The translations under genes were made by a program, and so were the position numbers. The notes under the pieces were generated by a model. It saw only the letters and a program-made list of their open reading frames with translations, did not search any database and was not told the origin of the DNA. Positions 1 to 12,264 of a stretch of DNA of 64,000 nucleotides are shown piece after piece; the first letter of the stretch is position 1; every line of letters starts with the position of its first letter. The DNA lies in contig JAYMSP010000110.1 of NCBI GenBank assembly GCA_036897095.1, positions 17,406 through 81,405 on the forward strand, read 5' to 3'. The DNA comes from Plantago elongata. Taxonomy: Eukaryota; Streptophyta; Magnoliopsida; Lamiales; Plantaginaceae.

Positions 1-385
1 TCTTAAAAAAATATTTTACTTAGTGTGTAACTTGTTGACAAATATTTCAGCCCAAAGTTAGTATAGAACAATACATATTTAAAAATATACAAAAATCAAC
101 AATTTACATACAAAGTCGCACAATTAGTATACAATATTGCAGTACTCTAACAAAACTCGGTTGTTTGTATACCTTAAATGGTGCCATTACCTAAAAAGGT
201 AACATATTTTATGATCATCCTTGATACCTTATATATTTCATTTGTCCAATTTGAGTATTTCGTTGGGAAAAAATGACAGAGATATTATTTTGACAAAAAA
301 AAAAAAATTAAAGAAAAAAACGTTATTTTGTGACTATCGAATTTTGGTACCTTATATTTTTCATTTATCTAACTTTAATACTATG
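1..385. other. AT-rich non-coding DNA
   Basis: No gene is visible. Two similar stretches near 228-256 and 348-375 (each reading roughly TACCTTATAT..TCATTT) suggest an old local duplication. A homopolymer A run lies at about 293-307. Confidence 0.5.
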
Positions 386-954
386 TCGGTCAAAATTAAC
401 GGAACTGTTAATTTTCATCTAATTAATGCTTATTAGTATGAGTTAATGCATTTTTCGTCAAAACACAGCGCTAATAACACACGCTTTGAATATAAAAGTA
501 ATAAAAAAGTTGAAATTAATTTTAATCTGACAATCATACGTAAAATTAAATAAAATATAAGTAAATCCTAATATAATCCTTTTCCATAAAACAAAACCCA
601 CACACCCAATCTTCCCCCATTATTTGCTTCCACTTGTTAGGATGTCGCCTTCACAAATAACCTACGAGTCAGACTTCAATTCCAGGTAAAATCGCTCAAT
701 GTTGTGTGAGGGGAGTTGACTAGGGTTATTTGTGAAAGTGAACTCCGAATAAGTGGAAACGAATTCTTGGCATAATTGGGGAAGAATGGTTATGTGGGTT
801 AATGATTTTTTATTTAATTTTATGGTTATTTTTTCAGATTAAAAATTGTTTTCAAATTTTTTATATTAATTTTTTTACTTAAAGTTAAATATGCTAATTC
901 ACGCTAATGCACATTAGTTAGGTCAAAGTTAATGCCTTCATCAATGTTGACCGA
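386..954. mobile_element. Fold-back (long inverted repeat) element, probably non-autonomous DNA transposon
   Basis: The left end reads TCGGTCAA and the right end TTGACCGA, and similarity between the two arms continues inward for most of the element. Matching pieces include AAATTAAATAAAA (left, about 543-555) against its complement near 810-822, and the block with TTCACAAATAACC (left, about 650-662) against GGTTATTTGTGAA (about 724-736). The loop is only about 20-40 bases around 690-705. No open frame of note is present, so it is non-autonomous. No clear target-site duplication was found, so superfamily assignment (MULE-like or other fold-back) is open. Confidence 0.65.
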
Positions 955-1093
955 CGATATTAAAATTATACATATGAAATATATAAGATATTAAAATCGG
1001 ACAGTCGTATATAAAAAACAGACTTTCTCTCTCCAAGATCGTAATTATCGGAGATCGTGCGACACGATTCACCATCGGAGGTGAACATTCGGG

Positions 1094-2365
1094 ATGAGAC
1101 GGGCGCGAGGCCGGTCATGCAAGAAGGTGGCGCCGCCGCCGCCGTCACGGAGAAACAACATGGACCCGAAAAACCATGGAAATAGAGCTGAGGAAATAGA
1201 GGACGAATACTCGGTGGATTTGGAACAACAACCGATTTTCGACGACTTTCCAATCTCTAATCCTTTGATCGCCCACGCAACTGATTTGCCAGAGGAGGTG
1301 ACGAGGGTGGTCGTACAACAACAGTCAACGGTGGATAACCCTACTCGATCTGGAATCACCAAACCACGAGCCAATTTCTCAAGATTCAGGGGACGATAGT
1401 GATGTGATTTTGTTTGCGTTATGGACTGATGTGAGGAAATCGGGAACCTGTAATTGATTTTTCAGCCCCGAAGGTTGTGGACGACGAGATTTAGAGATAG
1501 AACATGTTAATGTGGCTTTGGAGATTATTTTTTGGAACACATCCATGATCATGTATGTCTTGGGTGGTGAACTTTCCATGAATGATGTCAAACTGTACAT
1601 GACTAGAATCTGGAACTGTGTGACTTTACTGGATATGTACTATAATGAGGAAGGATATTTTATCTTGAAATTTATAATCTTGGATGACAGAGATGAAGAA
1701 GGGCCCCTATATGATCTACAATATGACTATGTTTTTGCGGGAATGGGTAACGGGATTTTCACTGAAAGATGATATGCTTCGTGATGTACCAATGTGGATC
1801 AAATTACCACAACTTCCTTTGCACCAATGGGGTACCAAAAGCCTGGGAAAGATTGGTAGTGCAATAGGTAGGCCGTTGTTTACCGATGAATGTACTGCAC
1901 GGAAATTGAGAGTATCATATGCTAGAATATTGGTGGAGGTATATATTACTAGGAAGCTCAGGGAATTTATCGTGATGAAGGATTTGAATGATAATAAGAT
2001 TAAGCAACTTGTTGAGTATGAATGGAAACCATTATTCTGTAACAAATGTCAAAAGGTAGGTCATGTCTGCCCTACAAGACCTCGACCAGTGGTACAACAA
2101 AAGGGAGTTCGTCAGTGGAGGGTACAAAGTGATAATAGGCTTAGGGCAGGTGGTGTGGCTTCAGGACAAATTGGCACGGCACCACCCACCAGGTCAATGG
2201 GAATAGTGGCTTGACTGGCAGTGAGGTTGCTAGTCCCAGCAGTAATGCGGGTAGCAGGTTGTCGGTGTCTCCTGGAGCTGCACATGAGACTTCGGAGTGG
2301 CAGACTGTTCATACCATGTCGCTGGATAGGATTAAGGGGAAGAGACCCATGATCGAGGAACCTTA
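1094..2365 (+). pseudogene. LINE (L1-like) ORF1 remnant with DUF4283 and CCHC zinc knuckle
   Basis: The frame opens near 1094 (or the ATG at 1160) with a basic, then acidic leader, breaks at 1399, and resumes around 1512. It shifts frame near 1690-1700 and continues to 2214. The middle part has the DUF4283 pattern of plant L1 ORF1 proteins: GPYMIYNMTMFLREW, then MWIKLPQLPLHQWG. It is followed by a zinc knuckle CNKCQKVGHVC at about 2038-2070. In intact elements this protein binds the LINE RNA as a chaperone. The stop in the leader and the frameshift make this copy non-functional. DUF4283 also occurs in domesticated plant proteins, but the LINE endonuclease start just downstream supports a retrotransposon. 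Confidence 0.75.
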
Positions 2366-2455
2366 GTGTGTTATGTCGTGGGATTTGCATTGTCAAAACG
2401 AATTTACGCCATTGAGGATTTTGGATGATCCAACTATGGCCCATGATCCGGATCC

Positions 2456-2592
2456 ATGATCATCTCATGGAATGTGAAGGGGTGTAACAACATAGCCAAG
2501 ATCCGTGAGATTAACTCCTGTTTCAATAATATACAATGTACATTGGATAACTTAGTAGAAACAAGAGTGAAACGAGGAAGAAACATGGATAT
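2456..2592 (+). pseudogene. LINE ORF2 start: truncated endonuclease domain
   Basis: MIISWNVKGCNNIAKIREI followed by LVETRVKRG is the typical N-terminus of the apurinic-like endonuclease of plant L1 ORF2; the Asn in SWNVKG is the conserved metal-site residue. Similarity stops near 2590, where the sequence changes to a minus-strand gypsy leader. The rest of ORF2 (reverse transcriptase) is absent here. An ORF2-type relic exists at 53 kb, but nothing shows it is the same copy. Confidence 0.7.
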
Positions 2593-2599
2593 TATAAGA

Positions 2600-3196
2600 A
2601 AACGAGGCATTGGGTCCTCATATGGCTCTTCCTCCTCGGAAGATGCATCTCCTGGAGTCAAGGGACGACGGAGTGACTGGTGGTACGGGTACACGGACTT
2701 GCGAGCCGTCATTCGGTAGCTGCGGGCACCGGTAGCCGTACCGTTTTGGTCCGGCAACATGCATTCCTCCACCAACGATTGCAGATGGAGCCGGATGTGG
2801 AAGTGGCTCAATCACTGGAGGTGGCGATGGTGGATCATCAAAGGCACGCTCGATCTTGGACAACTCGGTCCTCACATGTCCCACCTCGTTTTGGATGGAA
2901 TATCCTGTGTTCCACAACACTAAGACGTTCTCGACCGTGAGCTCGGGCCCTCCGCTCGGCCTCCAAACGTTCCGTCACTTGCCGGGTGAGCGTTCGCCCG
3001 ACATGGGCTTCATCGATCCAGGACTGTACGTAATTCCTCTCATGCTCCCAATCACGGCTTCCGTTGTCATCCATCTGTCGAAGTCAGTAAATATAGATAA
3101 TAATAGTGCATAATTATGTGTCACTCTCCCCATTTTTGAAAATATTATAGAAGTTGGTATTTGGAAGTACGTGATAGTCCTATTGGTCCAAACCGG
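2600..3196 (-). pseudogene. Ty3/gypsy leader and gag start, truncated
   Basis: Reading down from the primer binding site, the minus strand opens near 3074 with a charged N-terminus (MDDNGSRDWEHER) and an Arg/Glu-rich stretch. It then shifts into a Pro-rich frame ending near 2618. This is the expected place for the gag N-terminus of a gypsy element, but I see no definite gag domain, so the gag label rests on position. The frame is broken, and the element ends abruptly against the LINE. Confidence 0.45.
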
Positions 3197-3208
3197 GCTC
3201 TGATACCA
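3197..3208 (-). other. LTR-retrotransposon primer binding site (initiator tRNA-Met type)
   Basis: The minus strand reads TGGTATCAGAGC, complementary to the 3' end of plant initiator tRNA-Met. It lies 3 bases inside the LTR border at 3212, the normal spacing, which fixes the orientation of the gypsy element as minus. Confidence 0.85.
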
Positions 3209-3211
3209 CTC

Positions 3212-4250
3212 TGTAAGGCCCCGGTCTGGTCCGGACATCAAGGAATATGCCGAACTTCCAAATACATCGATATATCAAAATAATAGTTATTACAGACCCC
3301 AAATATAAGTTATAATTCAATATTAAATACACACGTCTAACGAGTAACAGCGGAGTACAGTGTCTACAATCAATCTGTCAGCCTATCTATCCTGACCTTT
3401 CTTCGTGCTCTTGTCCTGGGAAAAGCATTATTAAAACAAGAAGAGTGTCAGTCATAAAGACTCAGTGAGGATAATCAAGCATGCATGAACATGAGTATGA
3501 ACGCAATCGGGATAGCAAACCAACACAGCACGCTGATCAAGCACTTTTCAAAATGGGGGAAAACCATAAACACGCACTCACGATCTTAGCACATGAAAGG
3601 TGTCAGATTTACAGTACTAAACATTAACTGTCTTGGGCTAGACCAAACTGATCAGGTATTGGTCAAATAACATGGTGCAGTAGCGATCTACAGGGAGTTG
3701 CATAAATGATGGGCAGCGACCCACCGCAACACATAAATAGGACCGTTTGAATAGTCCAACACGTAAACAGGAGCCCGAAAAGATAGCGCTGCAGGTTGCA
3801 TAACCCAGCTTCAATAACAAGTATGTCGATAATGTCGACCAGGACGGTTTCCCAATTTTCAGAAAATAAATAGTGTGTGGTTGCTTTCAAAATCATTTTT
3901 CGTGCAATGCAGTTCATGTGGAATAACAAGACATAATCAGGTTGCAATGTCACAAGATAACTGGAATAGCATAATATCAGGTCAGAATCAGGCTACAACC
4001 AGAATTCAGTTCTAACAAATTCAATGCTAATCAAATAATTGCAATTAGTAATCGTGTCAGGCTAGTCAGGATGTCGTCGCATAGCTGAAGTAGTATTAGA
4101 CAGATAGATAAGGACGCAGAAATAGATACTGGAATTTAAGGCGATGAAAGATACCATTTTAACTTTTCCCAGGGCCTGATGCCGAAAGCCAATCATCACT
4201 CACCTTGGATATCTCGCAAATTATGCAACTTCGTTACTCCTGATAAATAG
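3212..4250 (-). repeat. LTR of the minus-strand Ty3/gypsy element (outer end uncertain)
   Basis: The LTR border next to the primer binding site is sharp: plus strand TGTAAGGCCCCGG, so the minus-strand LTR ends CCGGGGCCTTACA. The rest is non-coding, AT-rich DNA with stop codons in all frames. The far end cannot be placed by eye; DNA of the same character runs to about 4530, where an unrelated copia fragment begins. No second LTR or pol gene is present, so this is a truncated element. Confidence 0.6.
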
Positions 4251-4549
4251 ACAATACTTACTTAACTTCGATGCTAAAATTAATTAAAGGACTCCCGTAA
4301 ATTTCCCCCAAAGCAATTTATAACCAGGTGATAACAATTATGACGCACTTACTTCCATATAAGCATATGAGACTAACAAACTATACTCAAGGTCGACACA
4401 TTATTTAGTTTCATGCTCAGGTTGGAATTAATTTCAGAACCTACAGCTACTATGTGCGTGCAAATTCATACAGGGACCTGAATTTAAGTGAAGTGCATTA
4501 CTCCTAGTCTTAACTCTATTCAATAAAGATATAAACATCTCACATTAAT

Positions 4550-7320
4550 GTTTTTGCTTCCATAGGCTCAAAACAAAGCAGAGAAGGTACAAAAAGGCGA
4601 GGTTGCGACCCCTTCAGTACCAATGGATATTGATGAAGCCTCTCCAGCTTCAACATAAGAAAGAGTTCCAGAGACTGAATATGTTGTTTCTGACCCTCCC
4701 CAACCGGAGGTAAGTGAAAACTCAGATAAGAACAAATTGTTTGTAAAAACATACCATTCTGATTATCCATCTAATATGTTGATTTTTATCCTTAGGTTCA
4801 AGTCGAAAGAGTAGTTGCTGAGGAACATACTACCTTGTCTCACCCTCGCAATGAAGTATCTGAGGTTGCCATTCCTTTGGTAGAACCTTCTGAGCCTGCA
4901 GGAAGTCAATGAGCTGGTCACCACTTTGCCAACGGTGATCAATCTAGTATCTGGCGATGAGGAGGAAATCGACAAGAATAATTTTGAAGACCCTCCCTCT
5001 GAACATCCAACCAATATGGATGATAGTGATGATGACGATGAGGCTCCCACTCCAGGAGCTGGTGGAAATGCTCAGACTAGAGGAGCATCAAGTGTAGGTG
5101 TTATATCTGCACCGAAAGTGTCAACTCCACCACCATCTTCAAAGTCACCAACTCACACCTCTGAACAACATGATGAAGAACAAGCAACAAAGATTGATGA
5201 ATTGGAAGTTGAGGCTAGAGCTTTGAAAATGAAGAAAATGTTGGAGAGAGAGGCTCAAGATCAATCTGAGCTAGATGACTTGCTTGGCTGAGAAAGAGGC
5301 CAAAATCCAGAAACTGGAGGCACTAAACAAGAAAGAATGGGAACTTCTTGGTGAGCAACTCAAACTGAAGAATTCAATGCAAACTGTTGTGGTTCACATA
5401 CAATCACTAGTAGAAGACAAGCAAGATGTTGAGGCTGCATTGCAACTGGCAAGACCATCACAGGACAAAGGGAAGAAAGCCATTTACACCCTTGAAGCTG
5501 AGTCCTTTGATAATTGGTCTGATGAGGATGGCCCTAACCATCCTGCTGGAATGGATGAGGAAGAAATGGAGGTGGACAATCTAAATGAGCACATGGTTGT
5601 GTCTCATCTAAAGAGAAAGATGATTGCACCTAAGGCTTTTGATAAAGCTCCAAAAGAAAACAATGTTTTTGAAAACAAGTTCATAGTTCTGAAGAATCTG
5701 AAGAATGAATTGTTTGAACAAAAAAACATTGCATTGGCCACCATCCCTCCAGAGTTCAAGGATTTTGCTGAGCTAATGACCAAAAGAAGAACATCTCTCA
5801 TGATTGCACAGAAAGATCTAGGTATGCAGAGAGATGGTGATCTAGAGACCACTCAATAAGCTTTGATGGAATCAAGTTATGTTGTGGAGAAAGTAGACAA
5901 AGTGTATGAGCCATTGGAGCAGATCTCCAAAAGAGAACACTTGCTACTTGGTCAATTTGAGTCCTTACATTCTGAAGTTTAGAAACTGGTACAAGGCCAG
6001 AATGCTTTGGGTGCACACTTCGACTCTCTGCAAGAAGCTTATGTAAGATTGACTCAGACATCAATGACTAAGGGGGAAGGAAGCAGAAGAGAAACAAGCA
6101 AGAGGAAGCAACTTGCAGAAAAACCTCTAACCATAAGAGAACCTCCCTCCACATAAAGTCTACCACCACCACCCCCACTGACTAGAGCAAGAGCTTCACA
6201 AGAAAATCCAAGGGGAACCAAGTCCCCAAGAAAATCAGATAAACCTTCTGAAGAAGAAAAAGGAAGAAGGTGAGAACATAAAGAAGAAGAAAGGTAATGA
6301 AGATACCTACTCACCAAATTATCAAGGCAACAATCTAGATGATGATGATGATGATGAAACTGATCATGATGAGCATCCTCTCCACAAAGAGAGGAAGAGA
6401 GTTGATGAGGTATCTGACCCTATAGTTGCAACTCATATTGTTGCCAGAACACCATTTGGACATTCCAAATCTGCCCATGGTGGTTCTTCAAGTCATACCC
6501 CTACTCTAAACACATCTAGGGAGTATCCCAGATGGAACAGGAGACGAAGAAGGAATGCAAGGTTTGGGAGAACCAACAATGAAGAACTTCCTCCCAAGCC
6601 AGAAGATTCATTAATTGAGTACACCAAGACTCATGATAGCCAGTCTGCATACCAATACATAAGAGAACTCAATGGCTACTTGATTCTGGATCTCCAACAC
6701 TTATAGCTGAATAGGAATTTGCATGATCCTATCTTTAACCAAATGATGGCATGGAGAGTTAAGAGACCTCATCTGATAAATCCTGCTCATGTGAAGTCAT
6801 GGCTTGATTTTGAAGTAAAAGTGAGAAGAGATGTCATGGATAAGGATATGAAGGAAGAGGTTCCTATCCACAAGCCAAATAATGTTCACAAAGTACCAAC
6901 ACTGTTGGGAACAGGATATAGCTCACAAAATAAGCTTTGAGTGCTAGCTTATAAGTCATACTACATGACTAAGGAAGAATATGAAGATGACTTACACTAC
7001 TTAAGAGTCATCTACAAGCACTTCAAGTTGATTGAAATCAAGATTGAGCATGCCTAGAAATGAGGAAGAGTCTATTGGGTTAGACAGTTTCACAAGAAGA
7101 ATCTTGATCTGGACTACAAAGAAAAGTGCAAGGTTGCCAGAGAAACTGAAATGGCTATTAGAACCTATCTCTTTGACTATGTCATGCACAAAAGAGAGCA
7201 CAAGGATAAGATAGTCACAGACTAACCCAAGAAGGACTGACTGAAGAGCTTAAGGTTGCTGACAACCTAAGTGTTCTGAAGATTCTGAAGATTTCAAGGC
7301 AGAGGACTTAGAATGTTACT
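4550..7320 (+). pseudogene. Sirevirus-like envelope/extra-ORF remnant (3' of pol)
   Basis: Several plus-strand frames (4926-5291, 5275-5859, then pieces to about 7200) encode one charged protein. It has acidic tracts (DDSDDDDEAP, DDDDDETDHDEH), Lys/Glu-rich coiled-coil-like segments, a basic patch (RWNRRRRRNARFG) and the C-terminal motif HLINPAHVKSWLDFEVK. It sits directly before a polypurine tract and 3' LTR, the place of the extra env-like ORF in Sireviruses. Likely introns occur at the start (AG at 4565, GTAAGTG at about 4710, AG at about 4794). Several stops and frameshifts make it a pseudogene. The label env-like rests on position, not on a recognised domain. Confidence 0.55.
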
Positions 7321-7625
7321 TGGAGCTTGGACTCTCCTGTTGTTTTATTTCCCCTTTGTACTATTTTGTGTATGTTTTGTTGTGGTATTCATTTGATATA
7401 ATCTTGTAAGTTATATTTGTTCTGTAATTGTTAAATCTGGTGATCATACTCTCAGATACTTAAATAGAAGATAACTTATCAGCAAAGATCACTCCTTGTG
7501 ATTTGGTTGATGTCTTACTTTCTGCACTTATTTGAACTGCTAATCATCTTGAAATGATTAAGTGCTGGGAATTTGACTTCTCCAATCTGTAATAGGACTT
7601 TAGTGACAGTCATTGTTGTCTGATC

Positions 7626-7639
7626 AAAAAGGGAGAAAT
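7626..7639 (+). other. Polypurine tract of the copia/Sirevirus element
   Basis: AAAAAGGGAGAAAT stands immediately before the LTR start TGTTAGG. This purine run plus TGTTAG is the standard plus-strand priming site at the 3' LTR of plant copia elements. Confidence 0.8.
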
Positions 7640-7640
7640 T

Positions 7641-9026
7641 TGTTAGGAATATCTGTTAGTATTTTTGATTGCACAATGACTTATCCTAGTTTCATAAAGG
7701 TGTTTAGTACTCTAGGTCACTTGACCATTGTAAAGAAGAAATACACCAAGTATGATAGTTTTTAGAAACCGTGTAATAGGATGTTAGGTCTCTGAATGTA
7801 ATTTTTATTTAACTCGGAGAAGATCAAGAAGGAGGCATTCAAGCAAAGAAGAAGAACTTTTGCACAAAGGTATCTGAAGACAAAGAAGGAAAGTCTCCTC
7901 AGATTGTTGCTTTCAGAAAGTCATGTAAAGACTTGTGTTTTTTTCACAAAACAAAGTTACAACAAGTTTCTGAGACAACAAGTTTCTGAGAGATGAAACA
8001 TGTGATGCTTCAGAAAGCTACATGCATCCGTTGAGACTACAGGACGAAATATAATACACTGCATTTAATACGCATGGGAGTACTAATTTCAAGATATAAA
8101 CGTATTGATTTTGAAATATGTCTAACGGATACTATTTAAACGACTATCAAATTCATCTATATATATATATATATATCACCCCTTAGAAGCTGAGAAATAC
8201 ACACACGAACTACGATCATATCAACTATCAAGCAAGTACTCTCTCAAGCATTCTTACTACAATTCTCCAAGCTATCTATTGCGACTAACAAGCTCGAGAA
8301 TTACTAGTAGTTCTAAGTGTCATGATCCTTCAACATGTAGTGTAATTTGTGAAAGAGTTGAATTATTGGATAACTATCTGAGATTCATTCTCTTGAGAAA
8401 ATCTCACAAACTTGGGTCAATCAAGGAGAACCTACCATATACTGCACAAGTATATGAAGTAGTGTCATTCCTTTAAGCTCTCTGAACATAGCTGAAAATT
8501 ATAAAGAGAAGCTTACCTGACAATCAACATATAACCAACACCATCAAGGCGTGGAGTACAAGAGGTACTTGATTTGGAAAATCAAGGAATAACTCCAAGG
8601 TTATCTTGAGTACAGGAAGTACTTGTCTCTAGGAACTGGGGAACAACTCAGGGGGAACATTTGGTTGGGAAGCATTTGTTATAGGAATCTTAGAATAGGA
8701 TCAATTGTAAGGAGAACTCAATTATCTGTTCTAGTGGATTCTAGGTCTCTGAACGCCGAGTGGATTAATTGGAGGATTATGCCGCCTCCAGATACCACTA
8801 TACTTGTTGTGTCATTTAGTTTATGTATTTACATTTCAGCAACACACACATTTACTCTTGCTAAGAACAAACTCATTTATCTATCGCGTAAAGACTTCTG
8901 CTCTCTGATTATAAATATCAGATACCTACAAGTATCTGAGAAATCGTGTTTATCGACAAAAGTGAAAAAATTATTCATCCCCCCCCCCCCTCCTAGTCTT
9001 TTCCTTTGCCGTTATCTGGACCAACA
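7641..9026 (+). repeat. 3' LTR of the Sirevirus-like copia element
   Basis: It begins TGTTAGGAATATCTG right after the polypurine tract and most likely ends ..CCAACA at 9026, giving about 1.39 kb. A (TA)n stretch at 8157-8176 may act as a TATA region. A long C tract near 8979-8991, close to the LTR end, is common in this group. The 5' LTR, gag and pol are not in the window, so no age estimate from LTR pairs is possible. Confidence 0.7.
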
Positions 9027-10650
9027 GACTATATATAGAAGTTATTGGGTTGGTCCAACCTGGCCCATAGGCCACGGTTCGATCCAATGAAAGATGTGCA
9101 ACCGCTCATCATGACGAATCGAACCAAGGACCGGACTCACGCGACGCGACCGTGTTAATTCGCCGGTCGAACAAACAGCGGATCAACATGCATAAGATGA
9201 AATCACCAACTGAGATCGGAACCTGATACATTGAAGAATTCCGACTTCACAATATGAGAAAATTGTGACATTTGAACTGGGGGGACTTATATACATATTA
9301 CACTAATCAAGCTCCTATCGGAATCACACCTCTTCGGAACAAATGCACCTCGGATCATCATTATTGCACATCACAATTACCCCGAAGACATCCTTCATTA
9401 GAAGTTCGGATCCAAAGCCAAGAACTTTAGAACTATAGAAAGTGTTAACCATCTCAGACGTCCGAGGAAGCAACCCGACAAAAGTTCCGACCCAGAGGTT
9501 GAAAGAGAACTTTCATCGGGTTGTCTCCTACCGGACGACCGAACTAGAGCTAACAAAACTATCTCCCCAAAGAAGAGAGAGAAATTATTTTATGCAATTG
9601 AAGAATGATAATTTAGGACAAAATAAGTTGGGGGTATTTATAGCTACAAAAACTCACTCATCCATCGCCACGTGTCCCCCAGCTTGGCAGATCTATATGT
9701 ATTGGGCCTAGACCAAGACCTCCAGGAAGAGCCCAAAGTTTCAGAAGCCCACATCAACTAATAATTGGGCCAAACCGTATTGGATCAGACCAAGAAAGCA
9801 AAGAAATTCCCGATTTAAAAATAATTCTTCAACAATCTCCTACTGAGATTCTCAAGAACTGGGTGGGACTTATAATATGTACTAAAAGTCTGTCCCCACT
9901 CTAATCGATCCAAGACACACTAAGACGATCTCTCAAGCTAGGACGTGTAGGAAGGGTTCCGACTCAAAGAACGGAGTTCCTACCCAAAATAAAAGGTCCG
10001 GAGCAACAAGGCTCAATCCCCTGGACCAAGAATTGGATCAGTGTCCTAGCTAATCTTAGTCCGATCTGAAGTGGTTCCGACCCAGAGACGTACTTTATGA
10101 CGTCAGTCCCTGACAACTGTACTTGGATCTGTGCTGGAGATGCGCCTCCTAGTTTTGGCGCCACATGTCTCCATACCGCTAATCCGACACAACTCCGAGC
10201 TGTCAGAGCCAAACCTCCGTTAGGATTGCCCTAAAAATACGGGCATTTATGCCTCATAAATGTAAGCAACTACCACTGGATATACCACTCTCTAGACTTT
10301 AGAGGATCGAGCCCAAGCTCTTCAACCTCTAAACACGTTAAGTCCGAGCCCGATTTGTCTTAGGCAAACCGGACCCAAAGGGTCTAACCCCCTTCTCATT
10401 TTCTATACTGCAGGATTCAAGTGATAGCTCTTTGGAACACTCTTCCCTCGGACTTATTACTGCCTCGGACCTTTCCTTGATTCAGAATTCCATAAGAAGA
10501 GACACCAAGTTACTTTGACCTTTATGAACCAAGATTTCCCCTCTCACATAAAAGAACTCGCTCAAAGAACTAAGAAGCACTAGCCTTTCTTAGATCCGCG
10601 AACTGTCTTAGCCAGTTTTATACATTATCACTCACCATTGAAAAGGAAAA
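9027..10650. repeat. Unclassified LTR-like repeat DNA
   Basis: GC content is higher than in surrounding intergenic DNA, and related phrases recur (GTTCCGACCCAGAG at about 9488 and 10076). There is a minus-strand TATA-like CTATAAATACCCCC near 9629-9642, and a plus-strand ATAAATGTAAG zone near 10256. Stops occur in all frames and no protein domain is recognisable. The character fits LTRs of gypsy elements, but I could not find paired ends or a primer binding site. Confidence 0.35.
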
Positions 10651-11527
10651 TCCAGTAGTTGTTGTAAGCTTCATGATAGGGCTTGACGTAATATGTTCCA
10701 GATTCATTCTTTATTTTAACGTACTTGCTTTGTTTGTTTTTCGAATACGCGCTATATTCAATTACAAATTATACATCCCCAAATTTTATTACACTTTAGT
10801 GAAATCAATATTTATATATTTAATTTTAAATAGAACAAGTCTCCTAAGAAACGGTATTAAAATATTTTATCTAGAGATAGAGCTGAATAGTTTATCGAAG
10901 TTATTGTATGGGTAAGGGTTAAAATAGGCTGTGTTATATGATATCGTGAATACACTTGTTTTTGTTGTGCGCTATCAGTGTGTCTTGCATGTGTCAGACG
11001 ATCCATGTATATTGAACTTCAGATATACTTGAAGAGGCCTTTGTGCTACCAAAAAAAGATAAAATTACAGACATTTACACTACATTCTGCATGTTAGATT
11101 TCCTATACTCAGTCGATACAAGTTGCAACATTCTTTGCTATCTGGGTATACTCTACTTCATCAGAACATACAACTAACTTTGTGTACAATCACCACGCTC
11201 TTCTTTCTGGGTTATACTCTACTTCATCAGAACATATAACTTTGTGTACAATCACCACGAACGACTTGTCTACCGTGATATTGTAAAACAATGTCCACGT
11301 AACTACTCACTTCTGATAATTACTCTGTTTTGTTCTTACGGTGAGGGATTTATAGAACTACTCAACTGATCTCGTCTGTGCATGTAATTCTGTCTGTAAC
11401 TGCATTTGCTGTTTCAGAAAATGCTTCATTTGCTCCTGCTGGGCGTTTCTTTGGGAAAAAACGTTTACGCGCTTACAGATCAACAGTGGGAAATCTCACT
11501 CTCAACATGGACTCAAGATAAGGATCA
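10651..11527. other. Intergenic DNA with a local tandem duplication
   Basis: No gene is supported. The stretch 11142-11197 is repeated at 11207-11259 with few changes (shared core TACTCTACTTCATCAGAACA, then TTTGTGTACAATCACCACG). The part next to 11528 would be the 3' UTR of the SGR2 fragment. Confidence 0.6.
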
Positions 11528-12264
11528 TCATTGTTTCATCATTTTCTTGGCTTTGTGGGAGAATTTTTTTATGAAAATGGTGTCAGCAAATGTCAACGGG
11601 AGCTCTTCATCATCCACCTCTCTTGGATCAGACCAGATGTGGTTTGTAAAACTCTTGTCCGAGCTTCCGGCTTGTTCTGCTGTAGGTGACACAGGTTCCT
11701 CTGATATATCTCGATATAAGTGCTTTAACATGAAAAGAGCTGTGTCGTGATCTCTCCAATAGTTTCTGCAGATAAACAATCATACAAAGAAACATGGCAT
11801 AAGTACATCTATCTCATGAAAGAAAGATTTGAAAACAAGCTACATCTGAAAATATCATTAAAAAATTGCCAAATTATTCGAACAAATGCTGATGCTTACG
11901 TATGAGATCCGAGCGCGGATATGTAAGGATGGCGGAAAGTTTTATCCTGCATTAGCGGAAGCAAAAGACTATGAGAATAAATCACTAACTTGGACATTGA
12001 ATGAATACCAAAATTAAGTACGGGAACACACATACTTGTAAGACATGATCCACTCGTCCATCTATAGATCCTGTTAGTCTCTCTATCATACGTGAGCCAT
12101 AAGATCTCTCTTCCTTAACTTGGGGGTCTTCAGATTCCTCTGCGAGACATACCAGTAATGTTATGAACAGAACTGTTTTAAGCAAGAGAAGTCAGCAGAT
12201 AGCATGTTGCGCATGAACCTACCATCCCTGCGATCATTGGATCTTGATTCACATAGTGTGAGCA
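11528..12264 (-). pseudogene. SGR2: SGR2-type DDHD phospholipase, C-terminal fragment (5'-truncated)
   Basis: Four minus-strand exons, consistent in phase, encode the end of a DDHD-domain phospholipase like Arabidopsis SHOOT GRAVITROPISM 2, a vacuole-associated PA-PLA1-like protein needed for gravity sensing. Exons: 12264-12223, 12139-12036, 11946-11900, 11765-11528. Signatures in order are VLTLCESRS, YGSRMIERLTGSIDGRVDHVLQ (split here: GRVDHVLQ), DKTFRHPYISALGSHTNYW (core HPYISALGSH), WRDHDTALFMLKHLY and the tail DDEELPLTF. All splice sites fit GT-AG and no stop interrupts the frame. The preceding exons, including the lipase serine region, are not found upstream, so about four fifths of the protein is missing. 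This is either a gene fragment or a gene cut by rearrangement or misassembly. Confidence 0.78.
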
